Shown piece by piece: positions 45,413-56,834 of a stretch of 64,000 bases of DNA. The position numbers and the translations under genes were made by a program. Under the pieces are notes generated by a model. That model made no database searches. It was not told the DNA's origin and saw only the letters and a program-made list of their open reading frames with translations. Each line of letters begins with the position of its first letter. The stretch's first letter is position 1. The stretch comes from Reticulascus tulasneorum (Eukaryota > Ascomycota > Sordariomycetes > Glomerellales > Reticulascaceae). Where the stretch lies: positions 2,108,001 to 2,172,000 of the forward strand of contig LSAX01000007.1 of the NCBI GenBank assembly GCA_001557505.1, read 5' to 3'.

Positions 45413-46715
45413 TACGAAGAAGAGATCACAGCCGTAGAGATGAATATGAATATCCAAGTCTCAGCCGTCAAGTTGATGCTTTACTTGTACTTTGTTTGAT
45501 GCAGCGCAGCAACCAATAGAAGCAAGTAAAATATGCGCTTGGATTTGCTTTTATTTTCCGAATTGAGTTCTCAAGTTGTTGTATCTACAAAGACTTGTTG
45601 TGTTCGCGCTAGTCGTAAGAGTTTAAATCTCTATAAAATTTGTTAGTTCGGATTTGTAGTCAAAATAGAACTGTCTCGTGAAGCTATTTCCAACTCCGAA
45701 TTAGACCCGACTCACAGAACAAGTAGGATTGCCCTTTGAAGACCTCCTTAAGCCCCACTAAGTCCTGAGCTATCCTGTGATGATGCCCTTAGCCTAGAAA
45801 CTGGACATATAGGAACGGAGCCATACAAAAACAACGTAGAATCTGGTCAAGGGGATGGGGATAAGGGAGCCTTACAAGTGCTCTGTTACGTACGTGCGCA
45901 GTTTCACGTGAGATTTCACGTGTTACGGTGACTCAAGTATTCCAAGTCTCAAGGTACTCGATACCTTGATTTGGTTTGATTTCCTTGTTGGGTTTGGTTG
46001 GTTGGCAACTTGACTGAAATGGCGGCTAAAACGTACAAACGGTGCCGGACTAAGACTAGATTTAATAGTTGTTGTCTGAGTCCAGATTCCTGAACTGGCC
46101 CGCCGGATCCCCATGGCGCCACAAACTGAAAGCTCTACAGCCTGCTGCATCTGGGTGCACACCCACCAACCTTGAACCAATAACATTTACGCTCCGTGCA
46201 TATGGCTGCATCTGGGGGGTACTATACTGTTGCCCAGCAGTGCAGGGTGAGGCAGTTTGCAAAAAGGCATCACGCAGCAAGGAACAGCACCGCCACCACC
46301 AGCTAAATCATTTCTTGCGATGGCGCGGGGAAGACGGCAAAATGACAGGGGGGGTCGCCTGCACTGCACTCGATCAGGGTTGAAAGTTGGCACCAGCCTT
46401 GCTTTTGCCGATTTTGGTTTGCAAGTGCCTGGTCAACATCGGAGCGGATAACTAATCGCCAGGCTCCTGGCGACCGGGCAACTGTCAAGGCCACTGTTAG
46501 GCGAAGGCTTGCTAGCACGGGACACTCATGCAGCTTGTTTCACACACTGATCAACCCGTCGCATCTCCTGGGTCGTGGAATATGTAGCACAGAAGGTCCA
46601 CACCAATTCCTGGGCTCCACAAAACTGTATAATACCCCGTCGATCAGCCCCACAAGGCCACAGAGCCTCGATGTAGAGCCTCATCTACGATACATAGTAT
46701 GGGAAATCAGACACA
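45413..46715. other. Divergent intergenic region, nothing recognised
   Basis: About 1.3 kb between the protease-like gene (-) and the ankyrin gene (+). Several overlapping 60-100 codon frames around 46060-46520 carry no motif. No repeat found. Confidence 0.5.
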
Positions 46716-48806
46716 ATGGTACTCGAAATCGCTGGCATTGTCGTCGCATCCATTGAGGCATGCTATAAGGTGCTTACATCAATTGAAACTATTTCGAACA
46801 ATTACAGCAATGCTCGTGCCTATGTCGAGGACCTAAAAAGGACATGCATCCAGACAAAAGCCGACATGCACAAGCTAAGAGCAGCTCTGGCAGACGGACC
46901 CCTCGCGAGCAACCGTGACGGAAATTGCAGCAGCAGTCTTGTGGCATACTATACAGCCCATGACGACTTTGAGACAAGGTTAGGTTCCATGTTACGGGAG
47001 CTGGAGAGGTTTCGCTTCGAGCAGAATGCGAACGGGTCATATGGAGATGTGTCGTCTAGGGTGCAGATGATCTGGAAGAGGCCTCGCGTAGAGGACATGA
47101 AGCGCGATGTTCTCAACGGAATCGGCTCTATGCAGCTTCTTCTGGTCACTATTCAAATGTAGGTTCAAGTTGCGGGGGACCGGCAGTCGTTTCATCAACT
47201 AACGATGAATTCTAGAGAGACACAGTCACATCTGCACCGTCGACTGAGCCTACCAGGGCCCGAAGATGAACGTCAAGAACAGTTGCTCGAGGCTGTCAGC
47301 CGCGACAACGAAGACCGGGCTAGAGAACTGCTTAGGAGAAGTACACCAACGGGACACTACTCGTACCGTGAATTCTCAACTACGCCTATGCATCTTGCAG
47401 CAGAAGGCGGCAAGATATCGTTCATCCGTCTCCTTCTAGATAACAAAGCCAATGTCGATGCGAGGAACTCAGTCGGAGCTACTCCCCTGCTGCGGGCTAT
47501 CTCTATGAAGAAGGAACAGGCCGCTTGCCTATTGATGGATAGAGGTGCCAGGGTCGACGTGGCCGACGACCTCGGCAACACAGCTCTGCATCTTGCCGTC
47601 AGAAACGGCCAACTCATTATCGTCCAGCGGCTTTTGAGGCCTCATAAAGATCCGAATGGCGTAAATACTAATAGAGCGGATCCGAATGCTAAGGATAACG
47701 CTGGCGAGACTCCACTGGGGGATGCATTAAGTCTCGGAAGACTTGATGACGATGTGGCGATCCTCGAGGCCTTGCTCACAGCTGGGGCCAACCCGTCCAT
47801 CGGAAACAAGATGGGGTACACCCCGCTGCACAGAGCTGTCGACAAAAACCTTTTACCGGAACTCAAGCGCCTAGCCAGGGCTACCAGGGCTCTGGAGCAG
47901 GGCAATCTGGATGCGAGCATGGCTTCAGATCGGTTGGCCGGTCTATATGGGGAGACTGCTCTTTGGCTCGCCGTCAGTGGCGGTAATGCAGAAGCAGTCG
48001 ATATCCTATTGGAGCATGGGGCGCGGCCGTCCACAACTTGTGATCACCCGAAACACAAAAGTCTGCTCTGGGCTGCCTACGCGGGGCAAGATCAAGTCAT
48101 CGCCAAGAAGTTGCTTCGCGCCGGTGCCTATCCTGATCAGGTCGATAAAGATGGGCGAACCATCTTGCACAAGACTTGGTTGAACGATAGCGAAGAGTGG
48201 ACGGATTTACTACTTGAGCACAAGGCAGGCGCCGGCGGTTTCCCAGATAAGTATGGCTGCGAGCCCGTGCACTACGCAGCCAGAGGTGGCCAGCAACGGA
48301 TTATGGCAAAGCTCGCCTCGCACGGAGCCTCCCTTGATGTACAGGATGGTAGTGGCTGTACGCCTCTGATGACAGCAGCCGAGAAATCCAACCACCGACT
48401 TACGATGCAACTCCTTAGCATGGGGGCCAGCTGGCAAATTGAAGACGATCGAGGGATGGATGCCTTTTACCGTGCCTGCGCGGCAGGGGACATTGGATCG
48501 GCCGGATACCTCCTTATGCAAGGGAGGGGGAAACAACTCAACAAGCGGAATATAAAGGATATTACGCCGCTGCATGTTGCGGCCCACCAGGGGAAGCTGG
48601 ATATGGTCAACTGGCTGCTCCTCCATGGAGCGGATCGGAATGCGGTGTCGCGAGAGCCGTTTGAGGGTTGCCGAGAGACTGGGACGCCGGCACAGGTGGC
48701 AAATGAGAAAGGCCACCACGACATTGCGGCCTTTATCGTTGGATTCAGTGACGATGGCGGGGCACCTGTTTGGGATATAGGGCCATACGGATCTCGTGGG
48801 GTTTGA
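46716..48806 (+). CDS. Ankyrin-repeat protein with fungal N-terminal helical domain, 677 aa
   Basis: Exons 46716..47158 and 47216..48806, joined by GTAGGT...TTCTAG, frame kept. The N-terminus MVLEIAGIVVASIEACYKVL, then ISNNYSNARAYVEDLKRT, resembles the small helical domain at the front of many fungal STAND/NLR and ankyrin proteins (PF17111-like). From about residue 200 come roughly ten ankyrin units, e.g. TPMHLAAEGGKISFIRLLLD, GNTALHLAVRNGQL, TPLHRAVDKNLL, EPVHYAARGGQQ and TPLHVAAHQGKLDMVNWLLL. No NACHT or NB-ARC is present between the two parts, so this is a shortened architecture. Probably a scaffold or sensor in recognition signalling. Confidence 0.85.
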
Positions 48807-49450
48807 ATGAGGTCGGTTAGCATTATTGCTCACGTCTAGTCATCGATCAGCCCGGTGACATGGCGGTCTGCGAGGTTAGAGCCCTCGTAATACTTGGCGA
48901 TGGGCACCAAGCAACGAGTCGTCTTACTCCAAGGCTAAAGCGTAAGCTCGCTATCGTGTCTTATGGCTGTATTGGGAGCCACCGGAATCATTCGGATTGC
49001 CCAGAAAGACGGAAACGGGAGGGGTGCTGATTGTAGCAGCGACAGCATTGCCTAAGCTCCATCCACTTCTCGCCGCTGTATATACCCACACCAACCTCCA
49101 TTCAATTCACTGACACATAGCTCTCATTGAGTGAGAAATGGGTAAGATGGGTTTCAGCTCGCCACGTTGCGGGGTCTTGCTCACCAAACTACACAGTTCA
49201 CATAAAATGGTTAAACCATTATTAGCTCCGCAGCTTGCTTCTGGTAAGATTGCCGAACGAGACATGTATGCTAGCAGACCACAAGTCTGTAGACGTCATT
49301 TAATCCTTGTTTCTCGTGTCGGCAAGGACTAGAACGCCGGAATGAGTGGCTTATACCACGGCGCTCGATTTATAAGCCAATTGTAAAGAATTCAGTTACA
49401 ATGTGAAAGAGATCAAGTATTGAAGTTGGCTAAATACGAATTGAAACTCC
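48807..49450. other. Convergent intergenic, nothing recognised
   Basis: 3' flanks of the ankyrin gene (+) and the racemase (-). No supported feature. Confidence 0.5.
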
Positions 49451-50143
49451 TTACACCTCCAATGCCAAACTTAGCGCAGCGTCACAATGTACCAGTGTCG
49501 TATCAAACACTGGTACTGGCACGTTGTTCTGATTCAGGAGCATGCCCACTTCCGTGCACCCAAGGATGAGGCAGTCAGCTCCTTGTTGCACGAGACGATT
49601 AGCAATGGCAACATAGGCATCCTCGCTCTCCTTCGTGATTATGTCGCGGCAAAGCTCATTGTAGATAATACGATGGGTTTCAGCACGATCCATGGCATCC
49701 GGAATGATCGGGTTGAGGGCAGCTGCAACGAGCCGGTCGGTATAGAACGATTCCTCCATCGTGAAGGCTGTTGCCATTAGACCGGGAGACTTTAGGCCTT
49801 TATTCAATATGCGAGAAGCAGTGGCGTCGGCGATGTGTAGCATTGGGATTGAAACGCCACGCATCATTTGCTTTACAAGCTTATGCATTGTGTTCGTCGC
49901 GAGGATAATGAAGTCGGCCCCTCCACGTTCGAGTGCCTTTGTCTCGCCGTTTAGAACCTCCCCAGCCTGTTCCCATTCTCCTGCCATCTGCAGCGCTTCG
50001 ATCCTTGCAAAATCGAGAGATCGAATGAGTAATTCCGGTGAATGAAGACCACCAAGGCGCTCTCTCGTCAGGCTGCATAGCTCGCGATAATAGGTTTGGG
50101 TCGAAGCGGCCGACATACCTCCCAAGATGCCAATGGTTTTCAT
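49451..50143 (-). CDS. Aspartate/glutamate racemase, YgeA (L-DER) type, 230 aa
   Basis: Single exon; start MKTIGILGGMSAAST at 50143 (an upstream in-frame Met would add 69 unrelated residues). It has both half-site motifs of the cofactor-independent Asp/Glu racemase family. The first reads LATNTMHK, i.e. Thr in place of the first catalytic Cys; the second is LGCTEVGML with Cys. Thr/Cys pairs are typical of E. coli YgeA-like L-aspartate/glutamate-specific racemases. Predicted to interconvert L- and D-Asp/Glu in the cytosol. The compact, intronless gene and bacterial-style sequence make bacterial origin possible, though fungi also hold such genes widely. Confidence 0.85.
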   Translation of the reverse strand: MKTIGILGGMSAASTQTYYRELCSLTRERLGGLHSPELLIRSLDFARIEALQMAGEWEQAGEVLNGETKALERGGADFIILATNTMHKLVKQMMRGVSIPMLHIADATASRILNKGLKSPGLMATAFTMEESFYTDRLVAAALNPIIPDAMDRAETHRIIYNELCRDIITKESEDAYVAIANRLVQQGADCLILGCTEVGMLLNQNNVPVPVFDTTLVHCDAALSLALEV

Positions 50144-51228
50144 GTTGTAGGTTATTATTTCGTTGTACAGAAAGAAGCACACCTTTGAGACTAGGTATAT
50201 AGAGGTAAATATCGTGCGACTCTGAAACTCAACTGGGTCATTCCTCAGTTCATAGGTAGTAAAATAGTAGCTTGAAGACCCAATATGGCCGAAGTTATTA
50301 GATGCCCTAAATGCGCTATGAAAACTATGGCCACAGTTTTGATTGGACACAGTCCGGGAACGGGAGCAGGATGCAGTCTCTTAAAGTCTAACAGATATAG
50401 ATAGAAACAAGGGTTAAACTTTGCTTTCGAGTAAATGTGGCTGCCACTCGATCGAGTGAGTGACGTTAATTTTTGCTTGGGCACTAAGGATTATTAAACC
50501 TTTTACCCATTTCTTGAGTCACAGGCCGAGCCATCTGAGCGTCATTCTGCCCCCCTTTACCGCCCTCTGTTGGGCCGTTACATATGGGGATAGCATGAAC
50601 ACACATAGGCAGATTTCGAGAGAGAGAGTCACTACCGCAGCACCAATAACCCCATTTCGACTATGAGACTTAACTAGACCTAATTAGAAGTCTCTTATTC
50701 GTATGGGATTAATATTGACCTGATATGACTGATACCCACCAAGATATGATACACGACTGTAGGACTTACACCAAGGGAAAAGTGCTGAAGCAGCCAGTTC
50801 AACATCACCAGCCATTCTGGACTGGCCCATCTCAGTAGTCGCATGCTATATGTTCTACCGTTAGCTACCGCTTTGCGGGTGGTTACGTTATTGTGGCTGT
50901 GATAGCATAGTAGGAACCACACCCCTGTCAGCTGCAATATTGGCGGAGGTATTGATGTTTGCCCTTATCCACACTCCGCCTGTTCGTTTGGTTCCAAGGA
51001 CATAAGTCCCATTCAGTAGAATTCAACAGAAATGGCCGCGCGGCGACGACGTGGGCATGGTAGCATCATATTTCGCACCAGGTATCACACTGCCTCCCGA
51101 GCAGCTGCGTAACTGCACAGCCTCAACCTCGATCTTGGCGACTTGTCGGTATAAAAAACTGCTGCTGCTCCCTCTATCATATTTCTCTTGCTCACAGTAT
51201 CATAGTCTTGTCAGCATTACCGTTTGAA
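50144..51228. other. Divergent intergenic region
   Basis: About 1.1 kb with the promoters of the racemase (-) and the kelch gene (+). A TATA-like site is at 51150..51157. No gene supported. Confidence 0.5.
51150..51157 (+). promoter_or_regulatory. TATA-like element of kelch gene
   Basis: TATAAAAA about 75 bp upstream of the ATG at 51229. Confidence 0.4.
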
Positions 51229-52317
51229 ATGGACTCCATACAATACTGCCTGCTTTTACCCATATTTGGGGCATTGATCTCTGCCTCCTCGTTGTCTCGC
51301 AACACCGCGTACGGCAAGACCTGGACCAACTTGGCCAATATTCCTGAGTTTCGACAGGAGCATAACACTGTTGCTATTGATGAGAACACCATTGCTGTTC
51401 TCGGTGGTGTTACACCCCTAGGCAATTCCACGTTATTCACTGGTTTTAGAACAGTTGACTGGTTGCATCTTTACGATATCTCCTCTAACTCTTGGAGCAC
51501 TGGAGCTCCGTTGCCCTTCGCAGTCAATCATGCCAATGTCGTTGCAAAGGACGGTCTGATATATCTCCTCGGAGGGCTTGTTGATGCATCGAACCCCCCG
51601 TTGCCCTATGCAGACTGGATAGCTTCGGGGGAGTCTCACGTGTACGATCCGGCATCAGACAGGTGGACCCAATTGGAGTCTATGCCTCCAGGCACTGAGC
51701 GAGGTAGCGCAGTTATTGGATTTCATAATGAGCTTATCTACCTTGCCGGAGGCATGACTATCCTTCACGTCGATTATCAGGATGCAGTTAGCACTGTCAC
51801 TGCATTCAATACCACCTCTGGACACTGGCAACGCTTAGTCGAAGAGGCCGCCAATATCCCCGAGGGCCGACAACACGCTGCCGGTGGCGTGGTGGAGAAC
51901 ACTCTTTACGTAATCGGAGGCCGGTGGTTCGAAAAGTCTAATCTCCGTGGCGAGGTATTCGTCCTCGACCTCAATGATCAGGAGGCAGGTTGGACAGAAA
52001 GTAACCCTATGCCAACTCCTCGTGGTGGAATTTTCGGCGCTGCTGTTGGAACCAAGTTTTATACCTTTGGCGGCGAGAGCAATCAACACACGGTGACAGG
52101 CGTCTTCGATGATGTGGAGGCGTTTGATTTCAGGACGCGAGCGTGGACGATACTGAAGCCAATGGATGTACCGCGCCATGGCTCGAGTGCAGTCGCAGTT
52201 GGCAATACGATCTACATTCCAGGAGGTGGTCTCCAGGAAGATGGACTGCCGGTGGTCGTCGATGGCATTGAGCATTTCATCAACACAACGAATCACTTCG
52301 ACAGCTTTACAGCCTAA
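51229..52317 (+). CDS. Secreted kelch-repeat protein, 362 aa
   Basis: Single exon, start MDSIQYCLLLPIFGALISAS (51229), which is a signal peptide. Six kelch blades, each with a Gly-Gly pair, can be counted: NTIAVLGGVTPLG, DGLIYLLGGLVDAS, NELIYLAGGMTI, NTLYVIGGRWFE, TKFYTFGGESNQ and NTIYIPGGGLQE. They form a predicted beta propeller. No galactose-oxidase copper ligands or extra domain are seen, so it is a non-catalytic propeller or an unknown enzyme. Several NxS/T sites fit secretion. The function in fungi of such lone secreted kelch proteins is unknown. Confidence 0.85.
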   Translation: MDSIQYCLLLPIFGALISASSLSRNTAYGKTWTNLANIPEFRQEHNTVAIDENTIAVLGGVTPLGNSTLFTGFRTVDWLHLYDISSNSWSTGAPLPFAVNHANVVAKDGLIYLLGGLVDASNPPLPYADWIASGESHVYDPASDRWTQLESMPPGTERGSAVIGFHNELIYLAGGMTILHVDYQDAVSTVTAFNTTSGHWQRLVEEAANIPEGRQHAAGGVVENTLYVIGGRWFEKSNLRGEVFVLDLNDQEAGWTESNPMPTPRGGIFGAAVGTKFYTFGGESNQHTVTGVFDDVEAFDFRTRAWTILKPMDVPRHGSSAVAVGNTIYIPGGGLQEDGLPVVVDGIEHFINTTNHFDSFTA

Positions 52318-52650
52318 GTCAGGTACAAGCCAATTTCCTATCCAAATTATGAGTTCAGTATTTACAGTCAGTTCTCATGCCGTAAGATAGCATATATCCA
52401 GACGTTGATACTAAAGGTCGTTGACACATAGGCGACCAGGCCACGCCAGAAGCAAGGATCGCGTTCAAGGAACGCTGCCATACAAATTACATTGCAAGCT
52501 TCCCCTCATCTGTTCTGCGATATTTCTAAGAATAATGCATATTATCGTGATCAATTCTCATCAAATTTCCCACGCAATCAGCCATGGAAGACAACAGCAG
52601 TAATAGCTCAAAGCCGTCTAAAAAAACACAGATTATTAGCGCGGCTGTAA
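52318..52650. other. Convergent intergenic, nothing recognised
   Basis: About 330 bp between the kelch gene stop (+) and the homeodomain-C2H2 gene stop (-). Confidence 0.5.
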
Positions 52651-54983
52651 CTATGATACTGTTGCCTCTGAGTTCCACAAATCCATCGTAAGACCCGCTT
52701 CGAAGTGTAAAGCAATGTGGTTGACGCGATTGGGCCACGACTCATTCATGCGGCCACAGAAATAGCACTTCAAATCGTAGTCTCGAGTTGCGCCCCCCAA
52801 CGAGAAATCGTCGTATTTCAACTGGTCAGATTGATTATCCCACAAGTGTACCAATCGAACATGCTGAGCGAAGCTGTCTTTCCGGAAGAATGTGCGTTCC
52901 GCAGCAGGTTTCTCCCAACAGGCGTGGAATTCATGCTTACACGCCGGATATTGCGGTGATTGGGAACATATTGGACAGGCAGATTGGCCGCGGCTAGCGT
53001 TGGCTGGAGACTGTACATCTCGACATACCCACACTCTTTGCGGAGCGTGTACGGACTCTTCATGTCGTCTCCAAACATACCTCTTGCTAAAAGATTTATT
53101 ACATGGTTGAAAAGTGCAACAATAGCGGCCGCTTTCTGCATCGTCGTTGGTTGCTGGGCCTGGAACGCCAGACTCCGAGTCATTAGTCGGTTGAGTTGGC
53201 GGCTTTGCTTTGAAAGAGGAGTCTGAACTTTTCCCCTGGAGAGAGTGATCCTGGAAAGCAATTCGTCTGCCCTTTCGCGGCCCAAAGGAGGCATGGCTGC
53301 ATGCTGAAGGTAATGAGACATTGTCCTCGGAGCCATTTGCCAACGAAAATCTCCGCATCGAACTACTGTCATCAAATATGTTTCCGCCTATGAGATCTGA
53401 ACGTGAATCCTCAGCTGGATCGGCGTTTGTCGGAGCCATGGCGCTACTGAAATCTTGAGCTTAGCATGCATTGACTTGTCCAGCAGAACCGCGCGTAGCA
53501 TACCGTTTAAAAGCCGCCAGAGTGCCCTTGGCTTGGACATATTCTTCGCGTAACCTTGAACACGAGATAGGAGTGTGCGAAGAATACTCTTCTCGGCTGT
53601 AGAAGCTATGGCCACATGTTACTGACCACAACCCGCCATGGAGGTGGTCCCTTGTCCGGCGTTAGTGATACGTTCTTGCTTAGGAAACACGTGCTCTAAC
53701 CTCTCATGTTGCCATAAATACGCGTACTTGCTGAAGCTCAGATTGCAAGGAACCCACTTGCATACGTGCCTAGTCCGTCTGGTAATGAGATCCATATGTT
53801 CGTCCGCTCGTGCATCCTTTTTCATGGAATTACGAACTTCAAATGTGCTGAGTTGGTGGTCAATATGAGTGCATGGATCCCTAGCCGGTTGTAGCGAGTA
53901 AGATATTCGAGAATCAAGGTCTTCCAAAGTGACTTGTGCATCTGGCGTGATATCTTCGTCAAGGCTTATCTGAGGAGGCAATGTTGTCAACCAACCCTCT
54001 ATGATGTCACCATTGACTTGACTGAGTGCCATAAGGTTACGGATAGTGAGTGAATCATGTCTCTCAGTTTCGGATTGTGAGCGAAGGCTTAGGACTGTAG
54101 AAGTGTCCACGCCCAATACGGGGGAACTGAGTCTCAAAATCGGGTTTGCCTCCCAGTCATCTCTTTCAACTCTGGTGTTTGACCTGGGGCTCAAAGCTGC
54201 GAAAGAGCCTTGGCAAGACGTTGGGGCTACATTGAGTGACGACTGTTGCGCGACGATGGAATCCGGCTGTGAAGAAGCACGCCCTATTGATACAGAGGAA
54301 TTATTCACAACGCTATAACTTTCCGTTTGTTGAGGACCTGCAAAAGGCTGATCTGTGTCACCACTCTGCCCCAGACATGGTTGTGATGAAGGTCCCACTC
54401 TGACGAGTCGTCGCTGTCGTGCTTTGGCGAACCAGGTCGCAACTTGCTTGACTGAGAGCCCTGTGAGTTTTGACAATTTAGATTTCTCTTCTTGTCCCAG
54501 GTAGGGATCTGAGAGCTTCCGAGACAGCCATTGCGTTAGGACTTGTTGTTGATTTCCGGTAAAGCGCAAGGGTCTCTGTCGTTTCCGCCCATGGAGCTGC
54601 TGAGTGCTCGAGACTACACGCCCACTCTCTGACGACGGGGTGGCAAGAGCATGCTTCGAACCAGTAAAAAGATGGATCTCATGATTCTCCCTCGAGTTCT
54701 CAACGGGTAGTTTCCTGAAGCACACATCGCCGTTGATCTCTTTAGTTGAACTTGAGGGTATTGGCGGCGGCGGGTTCGGCTCATCATTCCCTAGAGATCT
54801 TGAACCCGGGAACGGTTGCATGAGATCATCATCTTGAACTGGTAAGTCTTGAAGGTGAGTAGAGAAATAATTCACGAAGTCCATTGACTCGTCGAGGTCT
54901 CCGACGGGGCTCTCCGGCCAAGGCCATTCGGCGTTGACATCATTGAACAAGGGATGGTTCTGATTGTCTGTTGAAGTTGTCAT
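52651..54983 (-). CDS. Homeodomain (TALE/KN) - C2H2 zinc finger transcription factor, about 750 aa
   Basis: Exons 54983..53627, 53596..53504 and about 53453..52651. The exon 3 boundary may be 6 bp further up; either keeps frame. The homeodomain lies at about residues 134-195 (GNQQQVLTQWLSRKLSDPYL to WFAKARQRRL). It is of the 3-residue-extended TALE type, but the recognition helix reads W-F-A-K-A-R: the almost invariant Asn51 is Lys187 here. C2H2-like fingers follow: CKWVPCNLSFSKYAYLWQH, CCTFQPCNKSFSKRYVWRRH, a Cys-rich CPICSQSPQYPACKHEFHAC, and CYFCGRMNESWPNRVNH. The linking exon (ILRTLLSRVQGYAKNMSKP) joins what look like two genes into one known fungal architecture. Nuclear; target unknown. 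Confidence 0.75.
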
Positions 54984-55485
54984 CGCCCATCTGAATACTG
55001 TCAGCTCTCTGTATCCAATCACCCCGCCCGGAAACTCTCACAAAAGATCGATATGCTCCCTATGTTTCATTTGGCAGCCTGGGGTTAGATAGCCTGGTGA
55101 TGAAGATGGAGAATTTGGAGCCGAGGCAAAGAAATGAGCCTCGTCAGTGTGACAAAGCGTGAAAATACAGCATCGAAAGAAGGCGGATGGTCAACAACGT
55201 TGGTCGGACCGGTTCAAGTCAAGTGGTTTTCATGGTGCAAGAAAGTACCTGTTAGAAGACTTTTCGGGGAAGATAATGAGGCTGAGGTACCACACTTTCC
55301 AAGATGGCGGTTGAGGGGTTCATGGTGCTGAGCTAGGCGGCCAATCACGACCAGGACTGCCTGCAGGGACGGCCAAGAATCTGCCGCATGGGAAACATGG
55401 TGTCGGATAGAGAGCTCCTGGTATTTATTGGCCTGTTCAAGTTGCTGTTCAATTGATCTCGCCTGATCATGCGTTCATCCTAAAA
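54984..55485. other. Divergent promoter region
   Basis: About 500 bp between the homeodomain-C2H2 gene (-) and the small membrane-protein gene (+). Nothing specific recognised. Confidence 0.5.
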
Positions 55486-55904
55486 ATGGCTGATGGGGGC
55501 ACACTATCTGGGGATGTTGTTGTCAACATTGTCTTCGGCATTACTGCTTCGCTACTGGCAATTGGTGCTATTTGGGTGACAATCCAATTTGGAAGAAGGC
55601 CACCAAGCTGGCGTGAAAATGGTAAGTCATTACACTCTTGGTAACGATGCCAGCAAGGAGAAGATGCTATACTATATATCGAAGCTCAATTTAAAATCTA
55701 GAAATACATCGACCGATAACGAACGAATATCAGGAATACAACTTGCTACTCACAGAAATGCGAATCACACTATGTCGACAGACATACACTACTCAGTTAC
55801 CGTTGTATTCCGTAGACGAAACCATGAATGGGCGACAGAACGACATGGATATCTCCTGGATACACGAGAACGGGTCATCGAGACGAAACTATTACTGTAG
55901 GTGA
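55486..55904 (+). CDS. Small single-pass membrane protein, 112 aa, two exons
   Basis: Exons 55486..55621 and 55702..55904, joined by GTAAGT...ATCTAG. The N-terminus MADGGTLSGDVVVNIVFGI runs into a TM helix (ending LLAIGAIWVTIQFG), then basic RRPPSWRENE, then a polar cytoplasmic or luminal tail (TQLPLYSVDETMNGRQND). The pattern of an N-terminal TM, an Arg-rich stop and a PxYS-like tail is seen in small uncharacterised fungal proteins. The frame of exon 2 differs from the long open frame that overlaps it; splicing to this frame gives a sensible protein ending RRNYYCR. Function unknown. Confidence 0.6.
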
Positions 55905-56834
55905 AGTATCAGGATCCTATCTGTCAAAGCGTGCAAGCCTAACTTAGATCCCAAGTAGGAAAGCAGCATAACGGACAGAGAGTTGGTAGCTATCTAGATA
56001 GATCTTACAGCTGGATAATATAAAGCTCTCTGCCTTCAATATTACACTTGTCAGAGGGCGTATGGCTAGTTATAGAGGTGGTGAGAGCTACCACATCCGG
56101 ACTGTGCCTTCGGTTCTGGCTGCCATGTAGCCACGTGACAGCTGGAAGGACTTCCTGTAGATTATTCTCCTGCAATCCGACCTCGAAATACATATATTCT
56201 GCAATGTAAATGTGTTGTACAGATTAGTTGGTCAAAATTGATTGCCCAGGCTGCGAAAGACAGGAGTCCATATCGCGACACAAACACCATCTCTGTAATA
56301 TCGGTCGTCGCCACCGAGTATGCCGCTTTCTGATTGCTCCAAATCTTGTTACGTGCGATGCCAGCGCCTTGGACCCGGGATCCGATCCCAGGGGATTTGG
56401 CTTTCTCGTCCCAGGCCGACTGTTGACAGTGACTAATTAATTCTAGCCTAGTTTAGCCGCCGCGGCCAAGCCTCTAGCAAAAATGAGGTTCTACCATTGG
56501 AAGAGTGCGGAAAACAAAAGCGTGTCAAGGGGGCGGGCATTCAAATTCAGCGGCATCTCAGCTCAGGCCAAGACTCTGAACTCCAAATTGGTCAAAGCGA
56601 CCAAGGGCTGACAAGCCTCCTATGCTCGATCGAGCACAACTATTGAAATTGAAAAAGCCTCTTTCCGACGCCTCCGAACGATACGGCACAACTCGAGGCT
56701 CTCCCAAATAAAACTCTCTCGCCGTCGAGATCAACAATTGACACAATGATCTCCTTTCAAGGACGGCTTTTACGAGGGTTGTTTTCCATCCATAACAGTT
56801 CGCCAATTGCTCGACAAACAAGGCCAGGACGACC
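55905..56834. other. Intergenic, nothing recognised
   Basis: About 930 bp between two plus-strand genes. No supportable exon or repeat. Confidence 0.5.

Noticed and set aside
46062..46518. Stack of overlapping frames upstream of the ankyrin gene
   Set aside because: Probably promoter and 5' UTR DNA; no consistent exon chain could be built.
53388..53615. Separate small minus-strand gene of 75 codons
   Set aside because: Its middle is better explained as the linking exon of the homeodomain-C2H2 gene.
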